A stretch of 37,109 bases of DNA from an uncultured Porphyromonas sp. (GTDB taxonomy: Bacteria; Bacteroidota; Bacteroidia; Bacteroidales; Porphyromonadaceae). The notes beneath the pieces are model-generated. The model saw only the letters and a list, made by a program, of their open reading frames with translations. It did no database searches and was not told where the DNA came from. This document shows, piece after piece, positions 1-8,547 of this stretch. The stretch spans positions 1-37,109 of the forward strand of contig UQDF01000017.1 of NCBI GenBank assembly GCA_900539765.1, in the 5' to 3' direction. The position numbers were made by a program, and so were the translations under genes. How positions within the stretch are numbered: position 1 is the stretch's first letter; each line of letters begins with the position of its first letter.

Positions 1-2
1 CT

Positions 3-206
3 TTCATAGTTGTTGGGGTTGGCTTCCCAACTGTGTACTATTTCAGGAGAGGACAATTTGAAAATTTCCACGTGGAGAGCGGATCGGTGAGCATATTTGA
101 CAAAAAGGAGGTCGGATCATTGTATCCTAAGGGAGGATCTGCGCTCCTAATCGTGCCATACTTGATACAAGAACATCAAAACTTGAAAACAAAAGAGCCT
201 ATTTAA
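3..206 (+). CDS. C-terminal end of an unknown protein (5' end outside window)
   Basis: An open frame enters from the left edge and ends at a TAA at 204-206, giving about 67 residues with no internal methionine start that would make it complete. The first visible residues are hydrophobic (FIVVGVGFPTVYYF) and could be part of a membrane segment; the rest is polar with a Gly-rich stretch and a basic, charged tail. I do not recognise the family. The reading frame includes a TCCACGTGGA palindrome at 67-76 that resembles the CACGTG hairpin arms of the intergenic repeats found later in the window. The frame could also be chance translation of an intergenic region, since only its last part is visible. 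Confidence 0.4.
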   Translation, partial: FIVVGVGFPTVYYFRRGQFENFHVESGSVSIFDKKEVGSLYPKGGSALLIVPYLIQEHQNLKTKEPI

Positions 207-217
207 AAACATTTCAC

Positions 218-225
218 TACATTTG
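218..225 (+). promoter_or_regulatory. Candidate Bacteroidetes -7 box for the leucine-rich-repeat gene
   Basis: TACATTTG matches the TAnnTTTG -7 element of the Bacteroidetes primary sigma factor. It would place the transcript start near 232, about 70 bases before the chosen ATG at 301. No clear TTTG -33 element is seen at the usual distance. The match also argues against the longer frame starting at 223, whose first codon would lie inside the promoter. Confidence 0.5.
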
Positions 226-300
226 CACTCAAAATCGCCCTCGCAACTCTTTTTTAAGCTAAAGCAGCTAGGGACAATCATCACCAAACGTATTATTAGT

Positions 301-3300
301 ATGAACAAACTCATCACGCGTTGTGTCGCATTTCTCGCCTTGCTGCTTTGCGCAGGGGCTGGGATTAGCTCAGCGTTCGCTCAGACTGGACGCATCTCTA
401 TGACCTTCGCTGGCCAGGTCGGATCAGAGTACAAGCTACTACTCATGGGACGACAAGACGGAACCGTCAAGCTCGTCTGGGGAGATGGCACCTCTGAGAC
501 GAAAGATCTCTACAAAGACAAAGCAACTGCTATCAAGAGCAAACTGGTAGACCGCACGCTCACCATCGAGGGTGATGTCGCTGTCTTAGAGTGCTCTGGC
601 AATAACCTCCTCAAGCTCGATGTGGCACAAATGCCCCAACTGACAGACCTTATCTCACGCAAGAACTTTCACACGGAGCTAGATCTGACGAAAAGCACAG
701 AGCTGCGCTACCTCTTGCTACAAGACTCTCCTGTAGAGGCGCTCGACTTGTCACACAGCTCGCAGATAGACAGCATCGTCTGTACCAACAATAACAAGCT
801 ACGTAGCCTAGCACTACCCCAGCAAGCTCCGCAGCTGAAGAAGCTTGATCTGAGTACTTGTCCCTTTATCTCTTCGGTCAACCTCAAGGGCATGCCACGC
901 TTGGAGTACCTCGACCTATCGGGACTGGCGCTGACAGAGCTAGATCTATCTCAAAACCTCGAGCTCACCTATCTAGTCGCTGGCAAGAGCTTTATGGGAG
1001 TCATCACCCAGCTCACACTCCCCTCACCGAGCAAGCTACAGACAGTCCTCTTACCTTACATCGGACTCACGACGCTAGACCTATCAGGCTCACCACTCCT
1101 AGAGACCCTCATGGTGAGCTATAGCGAGTCGCTCTCAGAGCTCAACCTCACGGGCCTAGACAAGCTTAAGCTCCTCGACTGTCAGGGGTGTGCCTTCACA
1201 CAGTTAGACCTCTCTGGGTGCCCTAACCTACAGGAGCTAGTCTGCAATAACAACAATCTGACCGAGCTCAACTGCTCCAATATGGCACGCCTCAGAGATG
1301 TAGTCTGCTTTGCTAACCAGCTCAAGAAGATCGATCTAAGCAACTGCTACTCACTCACCTCTCTCGACTGCTCAGTCAATCCTACTCTAGAGACACTCCA
1401 GCTCTCACCAAGCATTCAGACGCTCGATGTGAGCCAATGTGCTCTCAAAGAGATCCCTGGTCTCAACCAGCTCTATAGACTCAAGTCACTCAACTGTGGC
1501 GACAACGAGCTGACCGAGCTAGACCTCTCTAGCGCTTATGGTCTAGAGGTACTCTCCTGTCCTAAGAATCAGATCAAGGACCTCTCAGCAGTCGCACAGC
1601 TCTATGCACTCACGAGCCTTAACGTCAGTGGCAATCCAATCACCGCCCTGACAGTGCCTAACGCTTACAACATCTACTTCATCAAGATCGATGGCACAGC
1701 ACTCGATGCTTGTGCGCTCAATGCTCTATACAGATCGCTGAGAGAGCGTCGTGAAGATGATCAGCAAAACGACTTCGGTGGGTGTATGCTCTTTAACGAT
1801 ACTCCTACAGCACCCAAGAGCAAGACTCAAATAGCTGTACAAAAGGGGTGGATGGTCTCTGTAGAGGGTGACGGGTCTGGATGCTCTGAAGAGGGTGACG
1901 ATGCCTTTGACGTAGTCTATACCAACGTCGCAGGACGACTCCAAGAGGATGGCCCCATAGAGATGTGGGAGTCGGCTACCTCTATCAAGATCAAGGGCGA
2001 GCTCAATGGTAGTGACCTAAGAGTCATTCGCCAGTTCTGTGGCTCTGATGAGTATGCCTCTGTGATACCTCACGAGCGTATCCGCAAGCTAGATCTCTCG
2101 GAGGCGCGCATCGTACCTGGTGGCGTCTACTACATCAAGGTCGATGACCAAGGCACGATGAGAGAGTATGTCGTACCAGAGGGGCAGGAGACGCTCCTAC
2201 CAGATAAGCTCTTCTACCACTGCTGCTCTATCGAGGAGCTTGTACTACCTAAGAACATACGAGAGATAGGTATCGGAACCTTCTGGAAGTGTATCAAGCT
2301 ACAGAAGCTCTCTATCCCTGATGAGGTGACACGTATCAATAGTACCGCCTTTGGGGTGTGCAACGCTCTCGAGCAGATCACCTTGCCACGTGACCTAGAG
2401 TATCTCGGGGGATACGCCTTTACCTATTGCGCCAACCTCAAGGAGGTAACCATCCCTGAGGGTGTCAAGGTGCTCAACAAGCGACTCTTTGACGGAGCTA
2501 CAAGCCTTACAAAGGTTCAGCTACCTAGTCAGATGGACTCCTTCGAGCCAGAGGCATTCCTAGGTGCCGAGGCTCTGCAGAGTGTCACGATACCTAACGG
2601 GATCAAGACGATCCCCGCTTCCTGCTTCGACGGCTGCCGTGCCCTCCTAGAGGTGACGATACCAGCCGATGTGGAGCGCATCGATGAGACCGCTTTTCAG
2701 GACAACAACCTCCTGCACACGGTACACTTCTCCGAGGGGTTGAAGACGATTGGTCTAGATGCCTTTAAAAACTGCCGAAGCCTCAAGCAACTGGAGCTAC
2801 CCAACTCGCTACAAGAGATAGCGATGGGAGCTTTCCAAGAGTGTGAGTCCATAGCCTCCATCAAGTTTGGCTCAGGGCTGACATCCATTGGCGAGAAGGC
2901 CTTCTGGCACTGCCACGCACTCAAGCAGCTTGAACTACCCAGCTCACTCGAGCAGATCGACTATGCAGCGTTTGCTGAGTCGATGAACCTAGAGCAGGTG
3001 AATCTCGGAGCAGCAACACCACTATGGGGTCAAAACCCCTTCCTCGGTTGCTTGAAGCTCAAGGCGTTTGCCGTAAGCGATGACAACACGGACTTTGCCA
3101 CACAAGATGGCGTCCTATACAGCAAGGACTTCACCACGCTCTACGCTTACCCTGCAGGGCGCACCGAGACAGCGCTGAGACTACATGATAAGACTCAAAC
3201 GGTCGAGGACTTTGCTTTTTGGTTCGCGCCTAAGTTGGCGGAGGTCACCTTCCCCGAGGAGTTTGCTATACTCGGCAACACCCCCTTCGGTGGCTGTAAG

Positions 3301-3720
3301 AGTCTCAAGCAACTGACGATGCTAACGACCACTCCTCCACAGTCCACATACGACAATGATCCCTTTGAAGGGGTAGATCGAAGTCAGTGCCAACTGATCG
3401 TCCCCAAGGGGTGCAAGGGTGACTATGAGCAGTCTCCTATCTGGCGAGGCTTCAAGATCGCAGAGGATACCGCCATCGATGCCATCCCGACAGATCGCAT
3501 AGAGCTAGCTGTGGACGGAAGCTTCTGGAGACTATCTGGCATACCCTCTAGCTATCAGATCGCTCGGGTCGTAGACCTGACACTCCGCACACTAGCTGAG
3601 TATCCTCTCGCTGACACCACCGTGGCAATAGACCACACGACCATACCGTCTGGCAGCTATCTAATCATCCTGGAGGGTGACTCGACTCAGACGAGACAGG
3701 TCCTCAAGGTATGCAAATAG
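301..3720 (+). CDS. Large secreted leucine-rich-repeat protein with BspA-type repeats and T9SS-like tail
   Basis: This is a 1139-residue exported protein. The start at 301 is preferred because it begins a clean signal peptide (MNKLITRC, hydrophobic core, then SAFAQ cleavage site); upstream in-frame methionines would bury that signal. Residues about 100-475 are LxxLDLS-type leucine-rich repeats with frequent Cys in the ladder position. A linker of about 150 residues follows. Residues about 625-1010 are roughly 23-residue BspA-like (LRR_5) repeats with the pattern L..I.IP..V..I...AF..C. The last 80 residues resemble a type A C-terminal sorting domain (VVDLTLRTLAEYPL then PSGSYLIIL), suggesting type IX secretion to the surface. 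BspA family members bind host matrix proteins or other bacteria; that role here is inference. The gene stands alone, with its own promoter and terminator. Confidence 0.85.
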   Translation: MNKLITRCVAFLALLLCAGAGISSAFAQTGRISMTFAGQVGSEYKLLLMGRQDGTVKLVWGDGTSETKDLYKDKATAIKSKLVDRTLTIEGDVAVLECSGNNLLKLDVAQMPQLTDLISRKNFHTELDLTKSTELRYLLLQDSPVEALDLSHSSQIDSIVCTNNNKLRSLALPQQAPQLKKLDLSTCPFISSVNLKGMPRLEYLDLSGLALTELDLSQNLELTYLVAGKSFMGVITQLTLPSPSKLQTVLLPYIGLTTLDLSGSPLLETLMVSYSESLSELNLTGLDKLKLLDCQGCAFTQLDLSGCPNLQELVCNNNNLTELNCSNMARLRDVVCFANQLKKIDLSNCYSLTSLDCSVNPTLETLQLSPSIQTLDVSQCALKEIPGLNQLYRLKSLNCGDNELTELDLSSAYGLEVLSCPKNQIKDLSAVAQLYALTSLNVSGNPITALTVPNAYNIYFIKIDGTALDACALNALYRSLRERREDDQQNDFGGCMLFNDTPTAPKSKTQIAVQKGWMVSVEGDGSGCSEEGDDAFDVVYTNVAGRLQEDGPIEMWESATSIKIKGELNGSDLRVIRQFCGSDEYASVIPHERIRKLDLSEARIVPGGVYYIKVDDQGTMREYVVPEGQETLLPDKLFYHCCSIEELVLPKNIREIGIGTFWKCIKLQKLSIPDEVTRINSTAFGVCNALEQITLPRDLEYLGGYAFTYCANLKEVTIPEGVKVLNKRLFDGATSLTKVQLPSQMDSFEPEAFLGAEALQSVTIPNGIKTIPASCFDGCRALLEVTIPADVERIDETAFQDNNLLHTVHFSEGLKTIGLDAFKNCRSLKQLELPNSLQEIAMGAFQECESIASIKFGSGLTSIGEKAFWHCHALKQLELPSSLEQIDYAAFAESMNLEQVNLGAATPLWGQNPFLGCLKLKAFAVSDDNTDFATQDGVLYSKDFTTLYAYPAGRTETALRLHDKTQTVEDFAFWFAPKLAEVTFPEEFAILGNTPFGGCKSLKQLTMLTTTPPQSTYDNDPFEGVDRSQCQLIVPKGCKGDYEQSPIWRGFKIAEDTAIDAIPTDRIELAVDGSFWRLSGIPSSYQIARVVDLTLRTLAEYPLADTTVAIDHTTIPSGSYLIILEGDSTQTRQVLKVCK

Positions 3721-3757
3721 GACTCTAGTCCTAGACTTTGCAAATCCTATACTATAA

Positions 3758-3799
3758 CAAAGTCGCTACACGTCTAGGCGTGTGGCGACTTTGCTTTTT
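3758..3799 (+). terminator. Rho-independent terminator after the leucine-rich-repeat gene
   Basis: A 15-base stem pairs 3758-3772 (CAAAGTCGCTACACG) with 3779-3793 (CGTGTGGCGACTTTG), with a single wobble pair and a 6-base loop. It is followed directly by CTTTTT. It lies 37 bases after the stop codon and before the copA promoter, so it separates the two units. Confidence 0.88.
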
Positions 3800-3835
3800 C
3801 GTAAGTTTTGCAACTCGGTAGCGATTTATTTGTCG

Positions 3836-3843
3836 TACTTTTG
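3836..3843 (+). promoter_or_regulatory. Candidate -7 box for the copper ATPase gene
   Basis: TACTTTTG fits TAnnTTTG. A TTTG at 3807-3810 could act as the -33 element, though the 25-base spacer is longer than usual. The predicted transcript would begin near 3850, about 40 bases before the ATG at 3891. Confidence 0.5.
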
Positions 3844-3890
3844 TCTCAGAAAGAGAGAAGTGACTCTCTTCACTTTTATCTAGACTTACT

Positions 3891-6080
3891 ATGAAACAAA
3901 CTACCGAATATATCCCCATCGTCGGCATGCACTGCGCTGGTTGTGCGGCTGCCGTAACGAACAAATTGCAAGGTGTCACGGGCGTCCTCGAGGCTACGGC
4001 GCAGATCGACACCCGCTCCTTATATATAGTATATGATGCGGAGCAGATCACCCGCGAGCAGATCGCTGAGCAGGTTGCCTCGCTCGGCTTCTCGCTCATC
4101 CTCACGACAGATGAGACCGAGGCGATGAGCCAAGCACTAGAGCAGGAGCGTCGCTCAGCACGTCAGCTCGCGTGGCGTACAGCCATCGGAGCAGCTCTGA
4201 CCATCGGTATGATGATCTGGATGTACCTGCTCGGAGGTGTGGGCGAGCGTTGGGTCGCTCCGCTGGTGGCACTCGTGGCGTACCTCTATGTGGCGGGACC
4301 TTTTCACTGGAGAGCCGTGAAGCAACTGAGACGAGGCGTCATGGGTATGGACACATTGGTCTCCCTCAGCACCACCTGCTCCGTCATCGGCTTGTTCCTC
4401 GCCTACGGTGCCGGGGGGCATCAGCTGCACCTCTACCTAGATGCGCTGGTTATGATCCCCGCTTTCGTACTGATCGGCAAGTGGCTCGAGCAGCGAGCGA
4501 CCGCCTCGACCGCTAGCGCCTTGCGGGCACTCCTCGACTTGACACCTCGTGAGGCTTCGCTCGTTGTCGGTGAGGAGACACGCCGTGTGCCACTGCAGTT
4601 GGTTCAGCCTGGGATGACCGTGCGAGTACGCCCTGGCGAAGCGATCCCAGTGGATGGGGTGATTACTTCGCAAAGTGTGACTCATATCAACGAACAGACC
4701 ATCACGGGCGAAGCAGAGGCTGTGGAGCGTGGCGAGGGTGACAAAGTCTTCGCAGGAACTATCTGCCTCTCCACCGCCATCGAGGTGCGCGCCGAGAGTG
4801 TCGGCGCCGACACAGCTCTAGGGCATATCGTCTCGACCGTGCGCAAGACCTTGGCGGACAAGCCTCCGCTACGTCTCTTGGCAGATCGGATTGCGCAGTA
4901 CTTCGTTCCTGCGATACTCTTCCTCGGGGCGCTCACCTTTGCCCTATGGTATTGGGTCGTAGAGCCTGGGGCACTAGACTTAGCCGCACGCTACGCGATT
5001 TCCGTCTTAGTCATCGCCTGCCCCTGCGCCTTGGGCTTAGCCACACCAACGGCACTGACCGTAGCGGTGGGCGAATCGGCACGGAGGAACATACTCTTTG
5101 CGGAGGCCTCAGCACTAGAGACGCTACCCCGTGTCGATGCTTTCCTTATGGACAAGACCGGTACGCTCACCCTAGGAAGCCCTTCGGTCACGGAGCTGCA
5201 ATGGTTTATCCCCGAGGAGGAGCGTGCCGCAATGCTCTCGTTCATCGTCTCTGCCGAGCAGCATAGTCTACACCCACTGGCACAAGCGATCGTCGCGTAT
5301 GGCGAAGCGCAGGGGGCTACGACCTGTGAACTGACCGTCACCGAGCAGCCTGGGCAAGGCTTACTCGTCTCCACACCTGAGGGGGAGCTACGCATCGGAC
5401 GCGCCTCTTGGATTGCCGAGGGTGGCGTTGCATCGATACCGCCTTGCGACCTCACAGGCTCGCTCGTCTATGTGGCGCAGGGAGCCCGTCTCATCGCTAT
5501 CATAGCACTCTCCGACACGCTCACACCGCACGCTGCCGAGACCATCGCACAGCTCAAGGCGCAAGGCAAAAAACTTCTCATGCTCACGGGCGATCGCAAG
5601 CCAGAAGCTCAGCGCATCGCTCAGCAAATAGGGATCGATACGCTACATGCCGAGCTCATGCCTCAAGACAAAGAGACAATACTCACCTCCCTACAAGATC
5701 AGGGCTTGGTCGTAGCCATGGTAGGTGATGGCGTCAACGACGGTCAGGCGCTAGCACGGGCCGACGTGAGCATAGCACTTGCGGGGGGCAGCGATCTAGC
5801 CACCTCGATGGCGCAGCTCGTCATCTCCAAGCCCGATCTGTCGCTCCTCGTCGAGGCGACCGAGATAGCGAGACAGACGGTACGCACGATCCGCTTCAAC
5901 TTCCTCTGGGCGCTCCTCTACAACGTGATCGCCATCCCTATCGCTGCGGGACTCTTCACACGGTGGGGCTTGACCATCACGCCCGCCATCGCTGCAGCTG
6001 CTATGGCACTCAGCTCCATCTGCGTTGTCGTCAATAGTCTCCTCCTCCAGCGTCGCATTGCTCACAACAGCTCTAAGTGA
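3891..6080 (+). CDS. copA: Copper-type P1B ATPase
   Basis: This 729-residue inner-membrane pump uses ATP to export Cu(+) from the cytoplasm. One N-terminal heavy-metal-associated domain carries the metal site MHCAGC (Cys15 and Cys18). The membrane part includes the transport motif CPC near residues 377-379. The actuator loop has TGEA, the phosphorylation site is DKTGTLT with Asp near 421, the nucleotide domain has the SLHPLA motif, and the hinge is GDGVND. The last membrane segments hold NFLWALLYN and MALSSICVVVNS, as in Cu(+) pumps. The hinge continues GQAL where APAL is usual, a mild variation. There is no CopZ or CueR-type regulator next to it. It runs head-on into ribD, and their 3' ends overlap by 19 bases. 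Confidence 0.93.
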   Translation: MKQTTEYIPIVGMHCAGCAAAVTNKLQGVTGVLEATAQIDTRSLYIVYDAEQITREQIAEQVASLGFSLILTTDETEAMSQALEQERRSARQLAWRTAIGAALTIGMMIWMYLLGGVGERWVAPLVALVAYLYVAGPFHWRAVKQLRRGVMGMDTLVSLSTTCSVIGLFLAYGAGGHQLHLYLDALVMIPAFVLIGKWLEQRATASTASALRALLDLTPREASLVVGEETRRVPLQLVQPGMTVRVRPGEAIPVDGVITSQSVTHINEQTITGEAEAVERGEGDKVFAGTICLSTAIEVRAESVGADTALGHIVSTVRKTLADKPPLRLLADRIAQYFVPAILFLGALTFALWYWVVEPGALDLAARYAISVLVIACPCALGLATPTALTVAVGESARRNILFAEASALETLPRVDAFLMDKTGTLTLGSPSVTELQWFIPEEERAAMLSFIVSAEQHSLHPLAQAIVAYGEAQGATTCELTVTEQPGQGLLVSTPEGELRIGRASWIAEGGVASIPPCDLTGSLVYVAQGARLIAIIALSDTLTPHAAETIAQLKAQGKKLLMLTGDRKPEAQRIAQQIGIDTLHAELMPQDKETILTSLQDQGLVVAMVGDGVNDGQALARADVSIALAGGSDLATSMAQLVISKPDLSLLVEATEIARQTVRTIRFNFLWALLYNVIAIPIAAGLFTRWGLTITPAIAAAAMALSSICVVVNSLLLQRRIAHNSSK

Positions 6081-7093
6081 GGGGAGGGGACGCCGTCGTG
6101 GAGCTCGACGGGGGCGTGCTCGACGTTGAGCTCGTCGTAGAGGCCTGAGTCGAGGAAGCGCTGCAGGACCTGTGCGCCCCCCTCGACTAGGAGTGACTCG
6201 ATGCCTTGACTATGCAAGAGCGTGAGCAGGTCGCCGACTTCACCAGTCGTGGCGAGGCAAGAGACGTGTGGCGGGTATTGCCCGTCGGGTACTTGCTCTA
6301 GGAGAGCAGGCGGGAGGAGTATGATCGTTGGTGCCGTAGCGTCTTGTAGCATACGTAGCTCAGGACGAGGCAGACGGCTGTGACACCAGAGGACACGGAT
6401 CGGCTGACCGCCACGACCCAAGCGATTGGTCAGCAGCGGGTCGTCCAGCTCAGCCGTGTGATGACCCACTAAGATCGCATCGTGGAGCGCACGCAGACGA
6501 TGCACCGAGCGCTGGCGGAGTGGCGAACTGAAGATGTAAGGCGCCTCGCTCGCATCGTGACGCAGGCGATCGATGTAGTGGTCGGCACTCTCGGCCCACT
6601 TGAGCGTGACGTAGGGTCGCCCTAAGGTTTGCGCCACGAGGAAGTGGCGGTTGAGCGCAATCGCCGCTTGCTCCAAGCAACCGATCGAGACCTCGATGCC
6701 TGCTTCGCGAAGGCGTGCTACACCTCGTCCGTCAACTTTAGCAAAGGGGTCTAGCATAGCGATGACCACTCGTGCGGGTCGGAGCCCTGCAATGAGTTCT
6801 GCACAGGGCGGTGTCTTGCCATAGTGAGCACAAGGCTCTAAGCTCACGTACCAGGTCGCCTCGCTGACAACGCTACGCAGCTCCTCGGGGACGCTGCGCC
6901 AAGCCATCACCTCGGCATGGGGTGCGCCAGCGTAATGGTGGTAACCTTCGCCAATAATCTTATCTTTGTAAACAATTACCGATCCGACCATCGGATTGGG
7001 ACTGGTGCGTCCCTGCGCTAAGGCTGCGAGTTGCAGGCAGCGCTGCATATAGATCTGGTCTGATGCGGAGGTTGCGGGTGCTGTACGTTTCAT
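6062..7093 (-). CDS. ribD: Bifunctional riboflavin biosynthesis deaminase/reductase RibD
   Basis: The 343-residue protein catalyses two steps of riboflavin synthesis: deamination of the pyrimidine intermediate and NADPH-dependent reduction of its ribosyl group. The N-terminal cytidine-deaminase-like domain has the zinc ligands and catalytic Glu in PHAEVMAW and PCAHYGKTPPCAE. The C-terminal reductase domain begins near residue 150 and contains LKWAESADHYI and the late LLVEGGAQVLQ motif. Length is normal for the family. Its other pathway partners (ribE, ribBA, ribH) are not in the window. The start codon faces that of prmC with only 21 bases between them, so its promoter must lie inside the neighbouring coding sequence or in that very small gap. 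Confidence 0.93.
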   Translation of the reverse strand: MKRTAPATSASDQIYMQRCLQLAALAQGRTSPNPMVGSVIVYKDKIIGEGYHHYAGAPHAEVMAWRSVPEELRSVVSEATWYVSLEPCAHYGKTPPCAELIAGLRPARVVIAMLDPFAKVDGRGVARLREAGIEVSIGCLEQAAIALNRHFLVAQTLGRPYVTLKWAESADHYIDRLRHDASEAPYIFSSPLRQRSVHRLRALHDAILVGHHTAELDDPLLTNRLGRGGQPIRVLWCHSRLPRPELRMLQDATAPTIILLPPALLEQVPDGQYPPHVSCLATTGEVGDLLTLLHSQGIESLLVEGGAQVLQRFLDSGLYDELNVEHAPVELHDGVPSPHLELL

Positions 7094-7114
7094 CTAAGTA
7101 AAGGTCGCTACAAA

Positions 7115-8023
7115 ATGAATGAGGCTATGATAGTTGCTGGTATGACTCTATGTGAGGCGGCTCTAGTGATAGCGGAGGCGCTGCCTGGGTACTATGCCGA
7201 GGCGCGGGAGCGTCGGGCTATGAGCGAGATGCTCCTACAGCATATCACTGGGCTCAGCCAGACGAGCTATCTGCTTGACCGCAAAGTTAGACAATTGTCC
7301 GACACGGAAGCCGTTTGGCTCTGTCAAGCACTCGAGCGACTAGCACACGATGAGCCGATACAGTATATCTTAGGGGTGGCACCCTTCGGCTCTTTTGACC
7401 TAGCGGTCGGCAAGGGGGTACTCATACCACGCCCCGAGACAGCCGAGCTGTGCGAACTGATCCTCGCTCGTCACCCTGCCACGGAGGCTCCCCTGCGACT
7501 CCTCGATGTGGGGTGTGGCTCCGCCTGCATTCCTATCTATATAGGTAGCGAGCGCCCTGAGTGGTGTCTCTATGCGATGGATCAGTCGGAGCAGGCACTA
7601 GACTATGCGGAGCAAAACGTTCGTCAGACGGGTGTCGCCGTCCAGCTCTTCCGTGGAGATCTCTTCGCTTGGTGCCAGGAGAAAGACATCCCTGCCGAGC
7701 TTCCCCCGATAGACCTTCTGGTGAGCAATCCGCCCTACATCCCCGAATGCGACCAAGCGACGATGCGCCCCAACGTCCTCGAGGGAGAGCCTCGTGAGGC
7801 GCTCTTCGTACCAGACGAAGACCCGCTCCGCTACTACCGTGCACTCGTGACGCTCGTGCCACGTATTCGCTCGCCTCACGCACCATGTACGCTCTACTGC
7901 GAGACGCATCACAAGCTGGCGCACGAGGTGGCAGCGCTGTGCGAGCAGGCGGGAGCTGCTTCGTCAGAGGTGCTTCTCGACCTGACGGGCCGAGAGCGAT
8001 TTGTACAAGCCACCTTTCAGTAA
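7115..8023 (+). CDS. prmC: Peptide chain release factor N5-glutamine methyltransferase PrmC (HemK)
   Basis: This 302-residue SAM-dependent enzyme methylates the Gln of the GGQ motif in release factors RF1 and RF2, which improves termination. Visible motifs are the helical N-terminal substrate domain (about 1-90), LLDVGCGSACIPI for SAM binding, and the substrate-binding SNPPYIPE (NPPY near 205-208). HemK family members commonly show GTGSG in motif I; here it reads GCGSA. It is followed 12 bases later by recX. A ribD-prmC-recX grouping is common in Bacteroidales as far as I recall. Confidence 0.92.
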   Translation: MNEAMIVAGMTLCEAALVIAEALPGYYAEARERRAMSEMLLQHITGLSQTSYLLDRKVRQLSDTEAVWLCQALERLAHDEPIQYILGVAPFGSFDLAVGKGVLIPRPETAELCELILARHPATEAPLRLLDVGCGSACIPIYIGSERPEWCLYAMDQSEQALDYAEQNVRQTGVAVQLFRGDLFAWCQEKDIPAELPPIDLLVSNPPYIPECDQATMRPNVLEGEPREALFVPDEDPLRYYRALVTLVPRIRSPHAPCTLYCETHHKLAHEVAALCEQAGAASSEVLLDLTGRERFVQATFQ

Positions 8024-8035
8024 AAACGAAACCCT

Positions 8036-8524
8036 ATGGACACCGATATACTAAACAAAGCCAAGTACTACTGCGCACGTGCCGAGCGGTCGCCACGCAA
8101 TCTGCGCCTCTTCCTAATGCGTCGAGAGGTGCCCTCGGACGAGATCAACGAGTACCTCACGCTCCTCGAGGAGGGTCGCTACTACGACCCGCAGCGCTAT
8201 GCCGAGAGCTATGCCCGCACACGCTATCGCGATATGAGTCACGGTCCCCGCAAGATACGTCAGGCGCTACGTATGCAGGAGGTACCGACGGAGATCATCG
8301 ATGCGGTACTGCCTGAGATACTTGAGGAGGAAGAGCCGAACTACTCCCTCGCTGAGCTACTCGAGAGCAAGCTGCGTCGCACCTCTGCACGGACGCCTCG
8401 TGCGCTCTTTGACAAGATGATGCGCTACGGCGTGGGGCGTGGCTACCCCCCGAGCGATGTGTACGAAGCGCTACAGGAGGTACTCGAAGCGATGCGGGAA
8501 GAGGAAGAGTCAGACGAAGAGTAA
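8036..8524 (+). CDS. recX: Regulatory protein RecX
   Basis: A 162-residue, highly charged, all-helical protein typical of RecX, which binds RecA filaments and limits strand exchange. The triple three-helix repeats show the usual pattern: an RR.YS-like first repeat (KAKYYCARAERSPRNLR), a second with DPQRYAESYARTRYRDMSHGPRKI, and a third ending in GVGRGYPPSDVYEAL. recA itself is not adjacent. The C-terminal tail is rich in Glu (EEEESDEE). It follows prmC by 12 bases and is probably cotranscribed with it. Confidence 0.88.
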   Translation: MDTDILNKAKYYCARAERSPRNLRLFLMRREVPSDEINEYLTLLEEGRYYDPQRYAESYARTRYRDMSHGPRKIRQALRMQEVPTEIIDAVLPEILEEEEPNYSLAELLESKLRRTSARTPRALFDKMMRYGVGRGYPPSDVYEALQEVLEAMREEEESDEE

Positions 8525-8547
8525 AGCGTCAAAGCACCCATACTCTT

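Noticed and set aside
223..300. Start of the leucine-rich-repeat protein at 223
   Set aside because: The extra 26 residues precede a complete signal peptide, and the start would lie within the -7 box at 218-225.
4172..4516. Open frames in other frames within copA, such as 4172-4516 and minus-strand 4991-5455
   Set aside because: They overlap a well-supported gene, have unusual residue composition and show no motif. The same applies to shadow frames in other genes.
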